Shown: piece after piece, positions 1 to 8,907 of the stretch | How positions within the stretch are numbered: the stretch's first letter is position 1 | Layout: every line of letters begins with the position of its first letter | Source: Gautieria morchelliformis | Lineage: Eukaryota; Basidiomycota; Agaricomycetes; Gomphales; Gomphaceae | DNA length: 64,000 bases | Direction: 5' to 3' | NCBI GenBank assembly: GCA_015179125.1 | Contig: WHVA01000061.1 | Span: forward strand, 186,001 to 250,000 | Position numbers and translations under genes: made by a program | The notes under the pieces: generated by a model | What the model was told of the DNA's origin: nothing | The model's input: only the letters and a program-made list of their open reading frames with translations | The model's database searches: none

Positions 1-1
1 C

Positions 2-791
2 ATCCCGCCCTCACCCTACGACCCACGCCGTATATTCGTCATCTCCTTTCCTGCGCTACCGTTTGCCAAGCATAAGCGCGCCCTGGGGGTGTACGTTGCT
101 GGCGCGTTGGTGGGTTGTGACTTCCATGGGGCATTCAGTGGTGCTGATTTGGTTGTCATCACATGGACTTGAACTGGATGTTACTATTGCGCTTGACATC
201 ACGCACTCACTTGGCACCTCGCACTGGCTTTCACGGTCGTGCCGGCCATCGTACCCCGCCACCAGTTCGCCTTAGCCCACTGGATATTCTGGGACGCCGC
301 CGTCCTCTCTGCACACGCCCAGCCCCCCCGCTCTGCACCACATGAGACAATCCCCGTACATGTCACTTTCCTCGACTGGATCCCTGGAATCTGCTCCACG
401 CTGGGGCTACTCATCGTGAACATGATAAATAAGGAGAACCTTAAGGGTGCCGGGTCTGCGGCGAGTTTCGGCGAAGATGGAGGAGTGATATGGCGTGCGA
501 GGTTGTTTTTGTTTATGGGCTTTGCGTTGATGGCAGGTGGGCTAGCAGGGAGCGTTGTGAGTCGTTTATTTTTGGGTGGATGGTTTGCACGGTGCTGATC
601 GCGTTGTGCCGGTGCTGGGGGTATTTCAGAGCGTATTAGTCCTGAAGTACATTGTTCAACTTTACGAAGAACGATTCGTGTACTACGGGTATGCGAACGT
701 GGCCCAGAACGTGGGGCTGATGTTGTCCGGGATCGTGCTGTGGATTGCCCAGAATACGACGGGGGAGTACGAGTATAATTTAACGTTGTAG
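2..791 (+). CDS. VPS68: Vps68-like four-helix membrane protein (TMEM50/UPF0220 family), 5' end outside the window
   Basis: Three exons are visible: 2-109, 266-556 and 630-791. They join in phase 0 at a GTGGGT donor with CACCAG acceptor and a GTGAGT donor with TTTCAG acceptor, giving about 186 residues, close to the roughly 184 of yeast Vps68. No ATG lies in exon 1, so the start is upstream of base 1. Family marks: GVYVAGAL joined to FALAHWIFWDAAVLSAHA, then VTFLDWIPGICSTLGLLIVN, WRARLFLFMGFALMAGGLAG, VLVLKY, and the C-terminal YGYANVAQNVGLMLSG and NTTGEYEYNLTL. Four hydrophobic segments fit the family's four transmembrane helices. Known role: Vps68 works with Vps55 in endosome-to-vacuole trafficking; TMEM50 is the animal relative. 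The exon joins are my inference from splice signals and homology. The gene looks undamaged. Confidence 0.85.
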
Positions 792-1232
792 GATGCGCAG
801 TGGATGGGTGTTCGTTTAATAAAGCATGGTTACCTGTGGGCGGTTCGTGCGTATATTGGTGGTACCAAGCTTGTCTGAACATGTCGTCGACCCTCCACAA
901 GTGACACGTCGCCCAGTGCAGAAGTGGGCGCAGAAGCGGGTGCGTTAGCCGAGGCGGGAAATTGTGGTGTGCGAGCTTAGGATATTACTACGTACGAACG
1001 GTGTTGGGTGCGCTTGCAGGCTTGGTGGGGAAGCGCTCCAAGGTGCCAAAGCAGATACAGTACTGTACTTATAAAACTTTGTCGAACTGGAGCCTGTAAT
1101 GACCGTCATATATAGGGCCCCGCCCCAAAAGACACAAAATCGGGTCATAAAGAAAAACAAAAAGAATTGAGAAGCCCAGCCTCTATAGTACTCACTGTGG
1201 ATAGCGGAACCACTGAGAACCTTTAATTTCAA
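792..1232. other. Intergenic spacer
   Basis: Between the Vps68-like stop and the repeat-rich stretch I see no convincing coding sequence. Open frames here, including a long minus-strand one opposite the Vps68 exons, show no family resemblance. Confidence 0.4.
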
Positions 1233-1860
1233 CCCTTGAAATTTCAGTGGCTAAATCACTGCGTTCTGTGCATAATCTACTGAGTTTCCGAGATAAATCC
1301 ACTGAATTGTTTTCAGTGGGAAAGTGTTCATACCCATGAGTTTATTAGTTTATTTCAGTGCCCATATCATGTAATTTCAGTGAATTATTACGGTATTTCC
1401 ATGTTTAAATCATTGGATTTAGGTAGTAATATCATATGAATTCAGTGTTTATATCATAGACACTATAATGAGTTATCACTGAGGTTTCATGGGGTAATCA
1501 CGGAATGTCGGGTCAAATATACCAATAACTCAGTGTAACAAGAGTGGAAATACCCATGAGTGGCTCACCGCATTCCAGAGAATGTAGCACTGAAACATGG
1601 GGCAATATCATTGCATTGTCCAGACAAGTACCACCGACACTCGGTGATTTCTTCGCCATTTTTCATTTGTTAGAGCCTGAGCTAGAAGGCGGATTTTCTG
1701 TGACTTGTGCACCCAAAGCCAGTGGAAGATCCAATGAAATGTAATGAAAATAGCAGTCTATTTCAGGATAATAGTATAGTAATAACAGGTATATAAGATG
1801 TAAAATACCTGCGAAGTCATTGAATTTCTATGGAGATACCACTGCATTCCAGCGTCCAGC
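1233..1860. repeat. Degenerate array of TTCAGTG/CACTGAA words
   Basis: This A+T-rich stretch carries more than a dozen exact or one-mismatch copies of TTCAGTG or its complement CACTGAA at irregular spacing (for example near 1247, 1298, 1313, 1356, 1376, 1441 and 1482). The longer phrase TACCCATGAG occurs twice (about 1331 and 1551), and CACTGCATTCCA near 1841 resembles CACCGCATTCCA near 1568. It looks like an old, decayed satellite rather than a gene. Confidence 0.45.
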
Positions 1861-2058
1861 AGGTTGGGGAAGGCGGCCGCGAGCGCAGCGTGTGGCTAGC
1901 CCACGATATTGCAGCGGGTGCAGCTGCGGGCTGTCGTTGGGGAATGGCTACCAAGGCATGCTGCAGCTGCCAGTGCAGATCCCATACAGCTTCGGGACTT
2001 GTGTCTCGTCTACCGACGCCGTGGGCGACGCGAGGACCTCCACGAAGTGTGTGACAAG

Positions 2059-2368
2059 CACTGCGAAAAGGATGAAATTCTCAATTTGGAAATATGTAAT
2101 GAAAACATAGTCTTTATGTTTTGGAAAACTGTATGTTTTCTGGAATGTTCTAGAGACCAGGTGACAAGCAGACTACCCTTATCTTCATGTCTCCTAATGT
2201 CTAGAACATTCCAGAAAACATAAAGTTTTGCAAAACACTCTAATGCATGCATGGAACAAAAAGTTTTTGACATGTATGGGCAATTTTGAGAACCATAAGT
2301 GTACTAAATGTAAAGAATGTGTTTTCATCACGTATTTCCAAATTGACAATTTCATCCTTTTCGCAGTG
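2059..2368. mobile_element. 310-bp foldback MITE with CACTGCG ends and an AAG target duplication
   Basis: Left arm 2059-2157 and right arm 2198-2368 are inverted repeats interrupted by small loops. The outer block beginning CACTGCGAAAAGGATGAAAT is repeated in inverted form at the right end with about three mismatches in 45 bp. A second paired block centres on GGAATGTTCTAGA. The ends are CACTGCG and CGCAGTG, and both flanks read AAG (2056-2058 and 2369-2371), a 3-bp target duplication. CACTR ends with a 3-bp duplication are the signature of the CACTA (CMC/EnSpm) superfamily, so I infer a CACTA-type MITE. No transposase is inside. Confidence 0.7.
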
Positions 2369-2371
2369 AAG

Positions 2372-2648
2372 CGCCACAATGCACGCGCGCTGCATCTATA
2401 ACAACATCAAAGCCTAACATGTGCAGAAAGAAAATGGCAGGCAATGCACCTGAGCAGAAACGCAGCCACAGAATGCGCACATCATGAAGAAGCACTCAGG
2501 CGCATACCTCAGGATCCCCAGTGCTGCTTGCAGACACCAAGACGCGTCAGGCAAACTATCCCATCCCGTCCGCCCCATGCACCTTTGCAAAGAACATGTC
2601 CCCCGGCTCGATGCACAGTTCCGAGGTTGCACCAGCAAGGTCATCAGC
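2372..2648. other. Spacer without a recognised feature
   Basis: Both strands have short open frames here, but none has family motifs or convincing splice structure. It lies just 3' of the kinase relic on the minus strand. Confidence 0.35.
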
Positions 2649-3384
2649 TTAAGCAATGGTGAGCTTGTAAATATGAAGAATGGTATCTGGTGCAGGAGCA
2701 TCGACAGGCATGTCGGGGATGAGATTGGGCAGAGACTCGAGGGATATGTCCGGTGGAGATATGTGAATACTTTCACGAGACGGAGGCCCAGGCTGTGATG
2801 GCGAAGGAGGCTGAGACTCGTCTGCAATCTGAGAAGAGGCCAGTTCCTGGTCAATCTCGCCATCCAGTTAGAATCAACAAATTTAAAGCATCAGTTGGTG
2901 CCGCACGTACTACTGTGGCGCTGTAATCTGATGGACTCTCAAACGAGGAAGTGGTGCGTGATGCAGGCTCGGAGCTTGTGCTTTGATTGGTGATGGGTTG
3001 GGTCACTGAAAATGGGTGTTAGCCGTTTCCAACAGAAATACAAATGAGCGTAAATGGAGAAAAGGAAATGTAACAGTCTGGGCTAAGTGTAATAGCTGGT
3101 AATGTACCACTTCGTACATCATCCCAGTCGCTCCCAAGACCTAAGATGCTCCCCAGCCCCATAACAGTTGCATCATCTTCGTCATCACGTTTGCTTTACT
3201 GTGCACGTACCTCTGTTCCGCTGGTTTTCTTTCCACCTCCAAGGTCATTCGTGACACCTGTGCATCATCTGCTAACCTACGGGCAGCGATATCGGAGAAA
3301 ACAACACCAAGGCTGAAGAGGTCTGTGGGGAGGTAATACGGGGTTCCCAAGAGAATCTCAGGTGACATGTATGTGTCGGTACCA
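2649..3384 (-). pseudogene. Protein-kinase C-lobe relic with a serine/proline-rich tail
   Basis: On the minus strand 3384-3262 reads GTDTYMSPEILLG, then PTDLFSLGVVFSDIAARRLA: the activation-loop end (APE-like SPE) and subdomain IX Asp of a eukaryotic protein kinase of a type common in mushroom fungi. A GTGTCACG donor follows. Further down, two segments (about 3005-2910 and 2862-2649) can be joined at GTACGTGCGG / GACCAG into a Ser/Pro-rich tail containing SQPPSPSQPGPPSRES and ending in a TAA at 2649. The ATP-binding lobe, the catalytic HRD region and the usual C-lobe residues after the LADD stretch are not found, so I call it a relic. The link between kinase core and tail is inferred. Confidence 0.5.
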
Positions 3385-3756
3385 CAAAACCACAAAAAAT
3401 AAAAATAAAACAACATCACATGATGGGGGAAACAGCATGAGAAAGCAGCGAGGAAACTGAAATGCAAATGCACCAGGATGCCCCTGGTTGGTGTGAAACA
3501 AGAGACGGGCTCCCAGCAGGGTGGTTGTGGTAGTAAGGAAAAAAAAACCACGTAACCTGACATTTGACGCGTTGTGGGTGTGTGTGACACAGTTTGTTTT
3601 GAGTCTTGTCCAGCCTGCAACACTCAACATGTTGTGAAGACGATTGACCCATCGCCGAGTACCATCATATGTCTCTATCCCTGCATTCCTTCCCTGACTG
3701 ATTCCCGAGCATGCTACCTTAGTATAAGTACGCAACACTTGTATGACGGCGGCTCA
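3385..3756. other. Unassigned stretch upstream of the kinase relic
   Basis: The minus strand stays open in overlapping frames, but I see no kinase N-lobe motifs (no glycine loop or VAIK-like lysine). It may hold decayed upstream exons or introns of the kinase relic. Confidence 0.3.
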
Positions 3757-3835
3757 GACCTTTATCTGACGCCACCTAGGTATTTCTTGCTAGTCCCAAA
3801 TACCATTAGACCTTTATCTGACGCCGCCTAGGTAG
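3757..3835. repeat. Short direct repeat pair
   Basis: AGACCTTTATCTGACGCCRC followed by CTAGGTA occurs twice, about 50 bp apart, just left of the copia fossil. It may mark the edge of a vanished insertion. Confidence 0.4.
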
Positions 3836-3849
3836 TTGTAAGCTGCACA

Positions 3850-5634
3850 CAGAAGCTGCTCTTACAATAGGTTATGGGTCAAGAAATTCCATGCACTTAC
3901 CTCCACACATTACAAGGGTACACTACGAGCTATCCGTTCGGATCGTGGGGGGGAATTCCTGTCAACGGAGTTCAACTGGTACATCGAAGAACAAGGGATA
4001 AAGCATGAACTCACCGCGCCGCACACACCGCAACAGAATGGTGTTGCTGAAAGAGCGAACCGAATGATCGCGGAAGCCGCCTGTGCCATGCTACAGAGTG
4101 CAGGTATGTCTCACAGATTTTGGTAGAGTGCCGTCGCCACAGCCACACACGTCCGTAACTGCGCCCCTTCACGTGCCAACGACTATGCCTCCCCACACGA
4201 ATGACTCTTGGGACGTGTGCCCCACCTAAGTTACCTCCGAACCTTTGGATGCTTGGCATATGCGCACACCACGACCCAACGAACCAAATTCGACTCGACA
4301 TTATAAAAGTTCATGTTTATTGGATATGATGGTTCGTTCTACTAAGGGGTATAAGCTATGGGAACCATCCACACACAAGATAATTGTGTCCACTGATGTT
4401 ACCTTTGAGGAAACAGTGTATCCTCTTCGCACCCCGACCGCACAGATCGCGCAACACAAAACCAATCATCCGCGACCCACACAACAGCCACCAGAACTGC
4501 TAGAACTAGCGTTACCAGAAAGTGACGATGAAGGCGTTGACCACAACGTACCACCGCCGCCACCTGGTCCACTCCCACCATGTCCACAGGCCCCCCAACC
4601 CCCTCTGCGACGATCAGCATGGATTGTTGGGCGGACCCTGCTCCCAGACCCAACCAACGCAAGCCCAGACAGGGCTCAACGATGGGTGCCTGCTGTGTGG
4701 ACAAACGCAATTACCGCATATCTAGCTGCGACCGAACTCACTCCTACAGGGGACCCAACGTCATATAAACTCGCGATCTCCTCCCCAGATGCTGAGTTCT
4801 GGCTCCAGGCTATGAAAAAAGATATCAGATGCCTTATTGACAATGGGACTTGGGAACTGACAGACCTACCGGAGGGCAAACGCACCGTCAAGTGCAAGTG
4901 GGTGTATCTGACAAAGCGTGACACCCAGGGAAAAGTCACATGGCACAGAGCGCGCCTTGTCGCCAAGGGTTTCATACAAACTGCCGGCATAGACTACGAG
5001 GAAACGTTCGCGCCTGTTGCAAGACATGATTCACTAAGATTGCTGCTAGCACTTGCAGTGACTTTCGACCTGGAGGTACACCAAATCGACATCCAATCTG
5101 CCTACCTCAACGGCATCCTGGACGAGGAGCTGTACATGGACCAACCAACCCGAGGGTTTCGCGGTCCAAGGACAGGAGGGAAAGGTGTGCAAACTCACGA
5201 AAGCAATATATGGTTTGAAGCAGGTAGGACGGCAATGGCATGTGCACCTGCAGGACATGCTCACCACGCTCGGTTTTCAGAAAAATCTTGCAGGGGACGT
5301 GTCGATATTCATCAAGTGTGACAATGGGGGGGACCACCCGACCATCGTACTTGTCTACGTTGACGACGTCGTGATCATAGGCGTCCTCGCCGCCGTCAGC
5401 GAACTCAAAGTGCAAATTGAAACACGCTACAAAATAACCGACCTAGGAGAAATAAACCACTTCCTAGGCATTCACATCACCCGAAACCGCTCAGAAAGGA
5501 TGATAACCATTGACCAGTCCCATTACATCGACCGCATGCTGACTCGATACGACATTGTAAAGGGTGTCGATCTTAGAACCTTGTATCACAAGGGCACTAC
5601 AGAACTTGACCAATGAGTGGTATTCTGAATGCTA
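3850..5634 (+). mobile_element. Ty1/copia retrotransposon fossil (integrase to reverse transcriptase)
   Basis: A broken copy, read on the plus strand, in the copia order integrase then reverse transcriptase. Integrase core signs at about 3880-4130 include IRSDRGGEF and HTPQQNGVAERANR, the D and D-x35-E region of copia integrases. About 4780-5560 is the copia-type reverse transcriptase (RVT_2), with KCKWVYLTKRD, RARLVAKGF, DYEETFAPVAR, QIDIQSAYLNG and the active-site YVDD at about 5356-5367. Gag, protease, RNase H and LTRs were not found. It carries several breaks, is clearly old, and is cut off on the right by the gypsy fossil starting at 5635. Confidence 0.85.
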
Positions 5635-5770
5635 TGTAGTGACAGGTAAGAGTAAGATGCGATGGGGACTGCTGGCTGGTTCCCACGCATAAACTATACA
5701 GTGGGTCCCTAAGGGGCTCACTGGGATTATGTAATAACTATTGTACATTTAGATACACAGGTTATTTACA
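5635..5770 (-). repeat. LTR-like terminal segment of gypsy fossil A
   Basis: The segment runs TGTAGTGACAGG to GGTTATTTACA, that is, TG...CA ends on either strand. On the minus strand it follows directly on a purine-rich tract (AGAGGGGGAGGG), the expected polypurine primer of a 3' LTR. At 136 bp it is short for an LTR. The partner LTR is not in the window, so this is inferred from the ends and the tract alone. Confidence 0.45.
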
Positions 5771-5806
5771 CCCTCCCCCTCTATAGACAACTATAGCGGT
5801 CAACTA

Positions 5807-7327
5807 CTACTCATAGAGGTCATCCATGAGGGAGTCCTCTAGAGTGGCCGATACGATGATGTCGTTGTCGTACGGGGCCGGTGGAGTGCGTGACTCCTCC
5901 GGGGGCACCTCCACATCATCGGTGGTGAGTGGGTGAGGCTGGTCGGCCTCACCACTAGCGGCGGTACCCGCTTGGGTGATGAGGCCAGTGTCCTTGTGGA
6001 GCATGGCCTCAACGGCCGGGTCCTCAGTCTGAGGAGGGGGCCGGAAGCGCACCAGCTCTTGGTCGAGCTGAGTGTGAGTGAGGGGTCGTGGCACCGCGGC
6101 CCTCACATGGCTGGTCTCGATGACCTTTGGTTGGCCCTCGCGGGCGGCGGCACTGAATGCCATGCCAGTGATGCTGCATTGAACATAATGTTCAATGCGT
6201 GCCACTCGCTCGCGAGTGACCCCCGCATAGTGGGGCAACCATCTCACGATCTCAGCGAGGGGGATGTTGGGGCCGGCTCGGCCCTCCACAGGGAATGGGC
6301 TCGTGATTGAGAGCCACAGGGTGGTGCTCTGAGGCGTCAGCACTTCCCTGGCGTCGACGAGGTTCGACCATTGGTCTGTCGAGCCGAATTGGTCGAGTAG
6401 CCTTGCCCTGAGTGGTGATGTGACCCCTTTGACCCGGGGCACAAGGGCCTTCAACCACATCCAGACGTCCATGTCATCTAGGTTGAAGGTGCCATCCGCG
6501 TTGTCGCGGATGGCGGATGGGATTACTTTGGGGTTATGTATCCAACCCTTCAGGATGGCCGCGATATCGTGCAGGGTACCGCCCGCTATCACGAGACAAT
6601 CCCTTTTGGGATTGCGAGCGCGTTGTTCACGCTCAATGCGTTTAAATACACTGATCATCTCACGTGTACGCGCGAGCTGTGGCATCTCTTTTGCCCGCGC
6701 TAAGAGTTCGACGAAGCATGGTTCGTCGAGCGGGCAGACATCGTACCATTGAGTACGACGCTGTTGGGCCTTCCCTACCAGCCGTGGTAGGAGGCCCGTC
6801 TCGGAGATCAGTGGATCTCTGAGCGGGATGAGCATCCCCTCCCATGGGTAGGGGGGGTGAACTGTCCCCGCCGGTGGAGGCAGGGTCATGCCAGGCCCGA
6901 TGTACTGGGCCTCGACCTGTGCTATCCGCCGTTGAAGGGCGGGGTCGTTGACAGTGTGTGACAATGACGCCACTAGGTAAGCACTAATTGTGCGTTCCCT
7001 CGCAATGGTTAGCCCATTGACGGTGTTGGGGGAGCCACGCAATTTCTTGCGCTTTTTCTTTGGCTGCTCTGCCAGCCGCTGTGCCCTTTCCGGGTTGTAC
7101 GTCTTCCAGATGGATGAGTCTGACTCCCATCCATCTGGGACGTCGTATGCAGAGTTGGAAGGTGCGCTATGCCCTTCCGTCGTTGTTGTTGTTGGGGTCG
7201 GCGCTGACAATCGGGACACTAGTCCCGATGTTGTGCGCGCCGGCAGAGGCACCGTCGCGTAAAAAAAGTGATGATGGCCCGGCCACTGGGTCTGTGGCCG
7301 GGTCATTTCGTGGCCTTTTTGAGGCAA
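5807..7327 (-). CDS. 506-residue unidentified ORF 3' of gypsy integrase
   Basis: An open frame without family motifs that I recognise. It has a basic patch (EQPKKKRKKLRG) near residue 90 that could be a nuclear localisation signal, a proline-rich middle (GMTLPPPAGTVHPPYPW), a Trp-rich central part (DDMDVWMWLKALVPRVKG), and an acidic C-terminus ending SLMDDLYE. It overlaps the 3' end of the preceding coiled-coil ORF by about 160 bp in another frame, which suggests a read-through or reinitiation product rather than an independent host gene. No enzyme motif, zinc knuckle or membrane segment is visible. It may be a capsid-like or accessory protein of the element; that is a guess from position. 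Confidence 0.5.
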   Translation of the reverse strand: MPQKGHEMTRPQTQWPGHHHFFYATVPLPARTTSGLVSRLSAPTPTTTTTEGHSAPSNSAYDVPDGWESDSSIWKTYNPERAQRLAEQPKKKRKKLRGSPNTVNGLTIARERTISAYLVASLSHTVNDPALQRRIAQVEAQYIGPGMTLPPPAGTVHPPYPWEGMLIPLRDPLISETGLLPRLVGKAQQRRTQWYDVCPLDEPCFVELLARAKEMPQLARTREMISVFKRIEREQRARNPKRDCLVIAGGTLHDIAAILKGWIHNPKVIPSAIRDNADGTFNLDDMDVWMWLKALVPRVKGVTSPLRARLLDQFGSTDQWSNLVDAREVLTPQSTTLWLSITSPFPVEGRAGPNIPLAEIVRWLPHYAGVTRERVARIEHYVQCSITGMAFSAAAREGQPKVIETSHVRAAVPRPLTHTQLDQELVRFRPPPQTEDPAVEAMLHKDTGLITQAGTAASGEADQPHPLTTDDVEVPPEESRTPPAPYDNDIIVSATLEDSLMDDLYE

Positions 7328-7736
7328 CGTGGGCCAGGGTAACCTGGAGCTGGGCTGCGCTCAGCTGTTGCTCCAGTTCCTTGATCTTGGCGCGCTCGGT
7401 TGCGAGCGCATCGTCGTGGTCTTCGACCGCGTGTTCCAACTCCTTGACCTCTTTTTTAAGGTCATGGATGTCCCGGAGGGGCTCTTCTTGCATGTCACGC
7501 GCGATTCCCCTTGGGAGCCATCCCCAGGCTGGATCGACAGCGTCGCCGATGTCTTCGTCCCGCAATTTGGCTTTGCGGGTGCCTGTCGCGGCCCTTAGGT
7601 GCGTGGCGTAGTCCGCGCACGTTGTGCAATCGTCCGGATGGACGATGGTGAGGGCGGCCCCCCATCCCACGGTCATCCAGTGCTCCTGGTCTACTGGAGC
7701 ACGGAGAATATCCGCGGCCCCCTGTCTCGGGGCCAT
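7167..7736 (-). CDS. Coiled-coil accessory ORF of gypsy fossil A
   Basis: About 189 residues. The N-terminal part has a CTTC pair in HPDDCTTCADYATHLR, followed by a long charged heptad stretch (DIHDLKKEVKELEHAVEDHD and onward through AKIKELEQQLSAAQ) expected to form a coiled coil. The C-terminus is low-complexity. The ATG lies only a few bases after the stop of the integrase-chromodomain frame, so the two are likely on one transcript. I do not recognise a family. Confidence 0.45.
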   Translation of the reverse strand: MAPRQGAADILRAPVDQEHWMTVGWGAALTIVHPDDCTTCADYATHLRAATGTRKAKLRDEDIGDAVDPAWGWLPRGIARDMQEEPLRDIHDLKKEVKELEHAVEDHDDALATERAKIKELEQQLSAAQLQVTLAHVASKRPRNDPATDPVAGPSSLFLRDGASAGAHNIGTSVPIVSADPNNNNDGRA

Positions 7737-7739
7737 TGC

Positions 7740-8399
7740 TCACGTTGTGGGCGTTGACGGATCAACGTCCATCCCATCTTTGGGGGGCATCATCTTCGTG
7801 AGGATGATGGTGGTTAGCTTCCAAGAAGCGATGCGCCCTTGGAAATATCCGAGGTGAAAATTTAACTGCACCGTGGCCGGCACGTCACATGGTCTGCACG
7901 TGACAGACGTGTCTAGTGGCGTCTGGGGAGGTCGTGTGGCTTGCTCACCCCCCCTAAGCTCTAGATAGCTATCTAGGGCTTCAAGGTCCTTGCAGGACGA
8001 CATGGGTTCCCATGTCACATCGCCTAGGGTCCAACGGACCTGGAACTCCAGGTCCGTCGAGTTTATCCATCGATGTGCGATAATCCCATTGACGAGCCAC
8101 TCCTCATCGTCATTCGCTCTGAAGTCATAAAATGACTTGGCCTCACGATGAGGGAACAATTTGTCGTTGTTGGCCTCGTATCGCCGTACGAGGCTTGGAT
8201 GGAAGACCGGTGAAATGCGACAGCTTTTCAGCTCGTCAGGAGGATCAAGGGTCACCGTCGAGGCGTCGTTGTGAGCCTCGACGACGCGGTACGGCCCGAT
8301 GTACCGCGGGACTAGTTTTCTGGCTCTTCCTTTCGGGAGAGTTAGGTTTTGTGTTGAAAGGTAGACGCGGTCGTTGGCCGCGTACCTGTCCCTCGCCAT
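7740..8399 (-). CDS. Integrase C-terminus with chromodomain, gypsy fossil A
   Basis: The frame opens with the gypsy integrase C-terminal signature (ARKLVPRYIGPYRVVEA, then ISPVFHPSLVRRY) and continues into a chromodomain (WLVNGIIAHRW, FQVRWTLGDVTWEPM) characteristic of chromovirus integrases, which target heterochromatin. The upstream catalytic part is missing in this window. The adjoining ORFs follow on the same strand with almost no spacer. Confidence 0.75.
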   Translation of the reverse strand: MARDRYAANDRVYLSTQNLTLPKGRARKLVPRYIGPYRVVEAHNDASTVTLDPPDELKSCRISPVFHPSLVRRYEANNDKLFPHREAKSFYDFRANDDEEWLVNGIIAHRWINSTDLEFQVRWTLGDVTWEPMSSCKDLEALDSYLELRGGEQATRPPQTPLDTSVTCRPCDVPATVQLNFHLGYFQGRIASWKLTTIILTKMMPPKDGMDVDPSTPTT

Positions 8400-8426
8400 A
8401 CATTTCTTATTTGCATGAAATGTTTG

Positions 8427-8907
8427 TGTAAGGGCAACCCTGGCTGGTTGTGGAGATCACACTACCACACAACTGACAAGGGGAAATCCAAAGTATGTAT
8501 AAATGAACAGAGTATACAAGAGAGGGGATTCTCACCTGACAAGGGGAAATCCAAAGAGAAAAGTCTAAGGACCCCCAATGTCAGCGAGCCCGTATTATAC
8601 TACGCTGCACAGCCAGGGACAACACTTAGCACCTGCCATCAACCCTGCATCTCCCTGACCCTTGATTGACCCTTGATGCCACCTATTATGCGAGTCGCTT
8701 GATTTCTGACACTGTTCCGAGAGTGGAAGTCGGAAACCGGAGTGGAACTGGCGAGGCGAACAGAACTGGTGGAAGTTCTCCCAGAAGCGGAATCATTTCC
8801 GAAAGCGGAGGTGGAGGTGGAATCGGGACCGGAAGCGGAGTCGGAAATGGAGTTGGAACTGGGTGTGGTGTCGGAACTGGAAATGGAAAACAGGGTGTCC
8901 CCTGACA
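8427..8907 (-). repeat. 3' LTR of gypsy fossil B (481 bp)
   Basis: Bounded by TGTAAGGGCAACC and CCCCTGACA. It matches 14176-14592 over its length apart from a stretch of about 64 bp present only here. A third, separate copy lies at 38504-38966 inside Helitron unit 4 and has the longer form, so the long form is probably ancestral. Confidence 0.85.

Larger units (their letters stand above)
5635..8426 (-). mobile_element. Ty3/gypsy fossil A: integrase-chromodomain end, two extra ORFs, short LTR
   Basis: Read on the minus strand, the visible order is the end of an integrase with a chromodomain (8399-7740), a coiled-coil ORF (7736-7167), a 506-codon ORF (7327-5807), a purine-rich tract (about 5783-5771) and a short LTR-like segment (5770-5635) with TGT...ACA ends. 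The upstream half (gag, protease, reverse transcriptase) is absent; the element stops where the LTR of gypsy fossil B begins. The extra ORFs lie where envelope genes sit in some gypsy elements, but they show no signal peptide or membrane anchor. Confidence 0.7.

Noticed and set aside
199-900. 233-codon minus-strand ORF
   Set aside because: Antisense of the Vps68-like exons, which have unmistakable family motifs.
2414-2863. 149-codon minus-strand ORF
   Set aside because: The neighbouring minus frame (Ser/Pro-rich, with splice signals and a stop at 2649) is a better reading; this one is a shadow.
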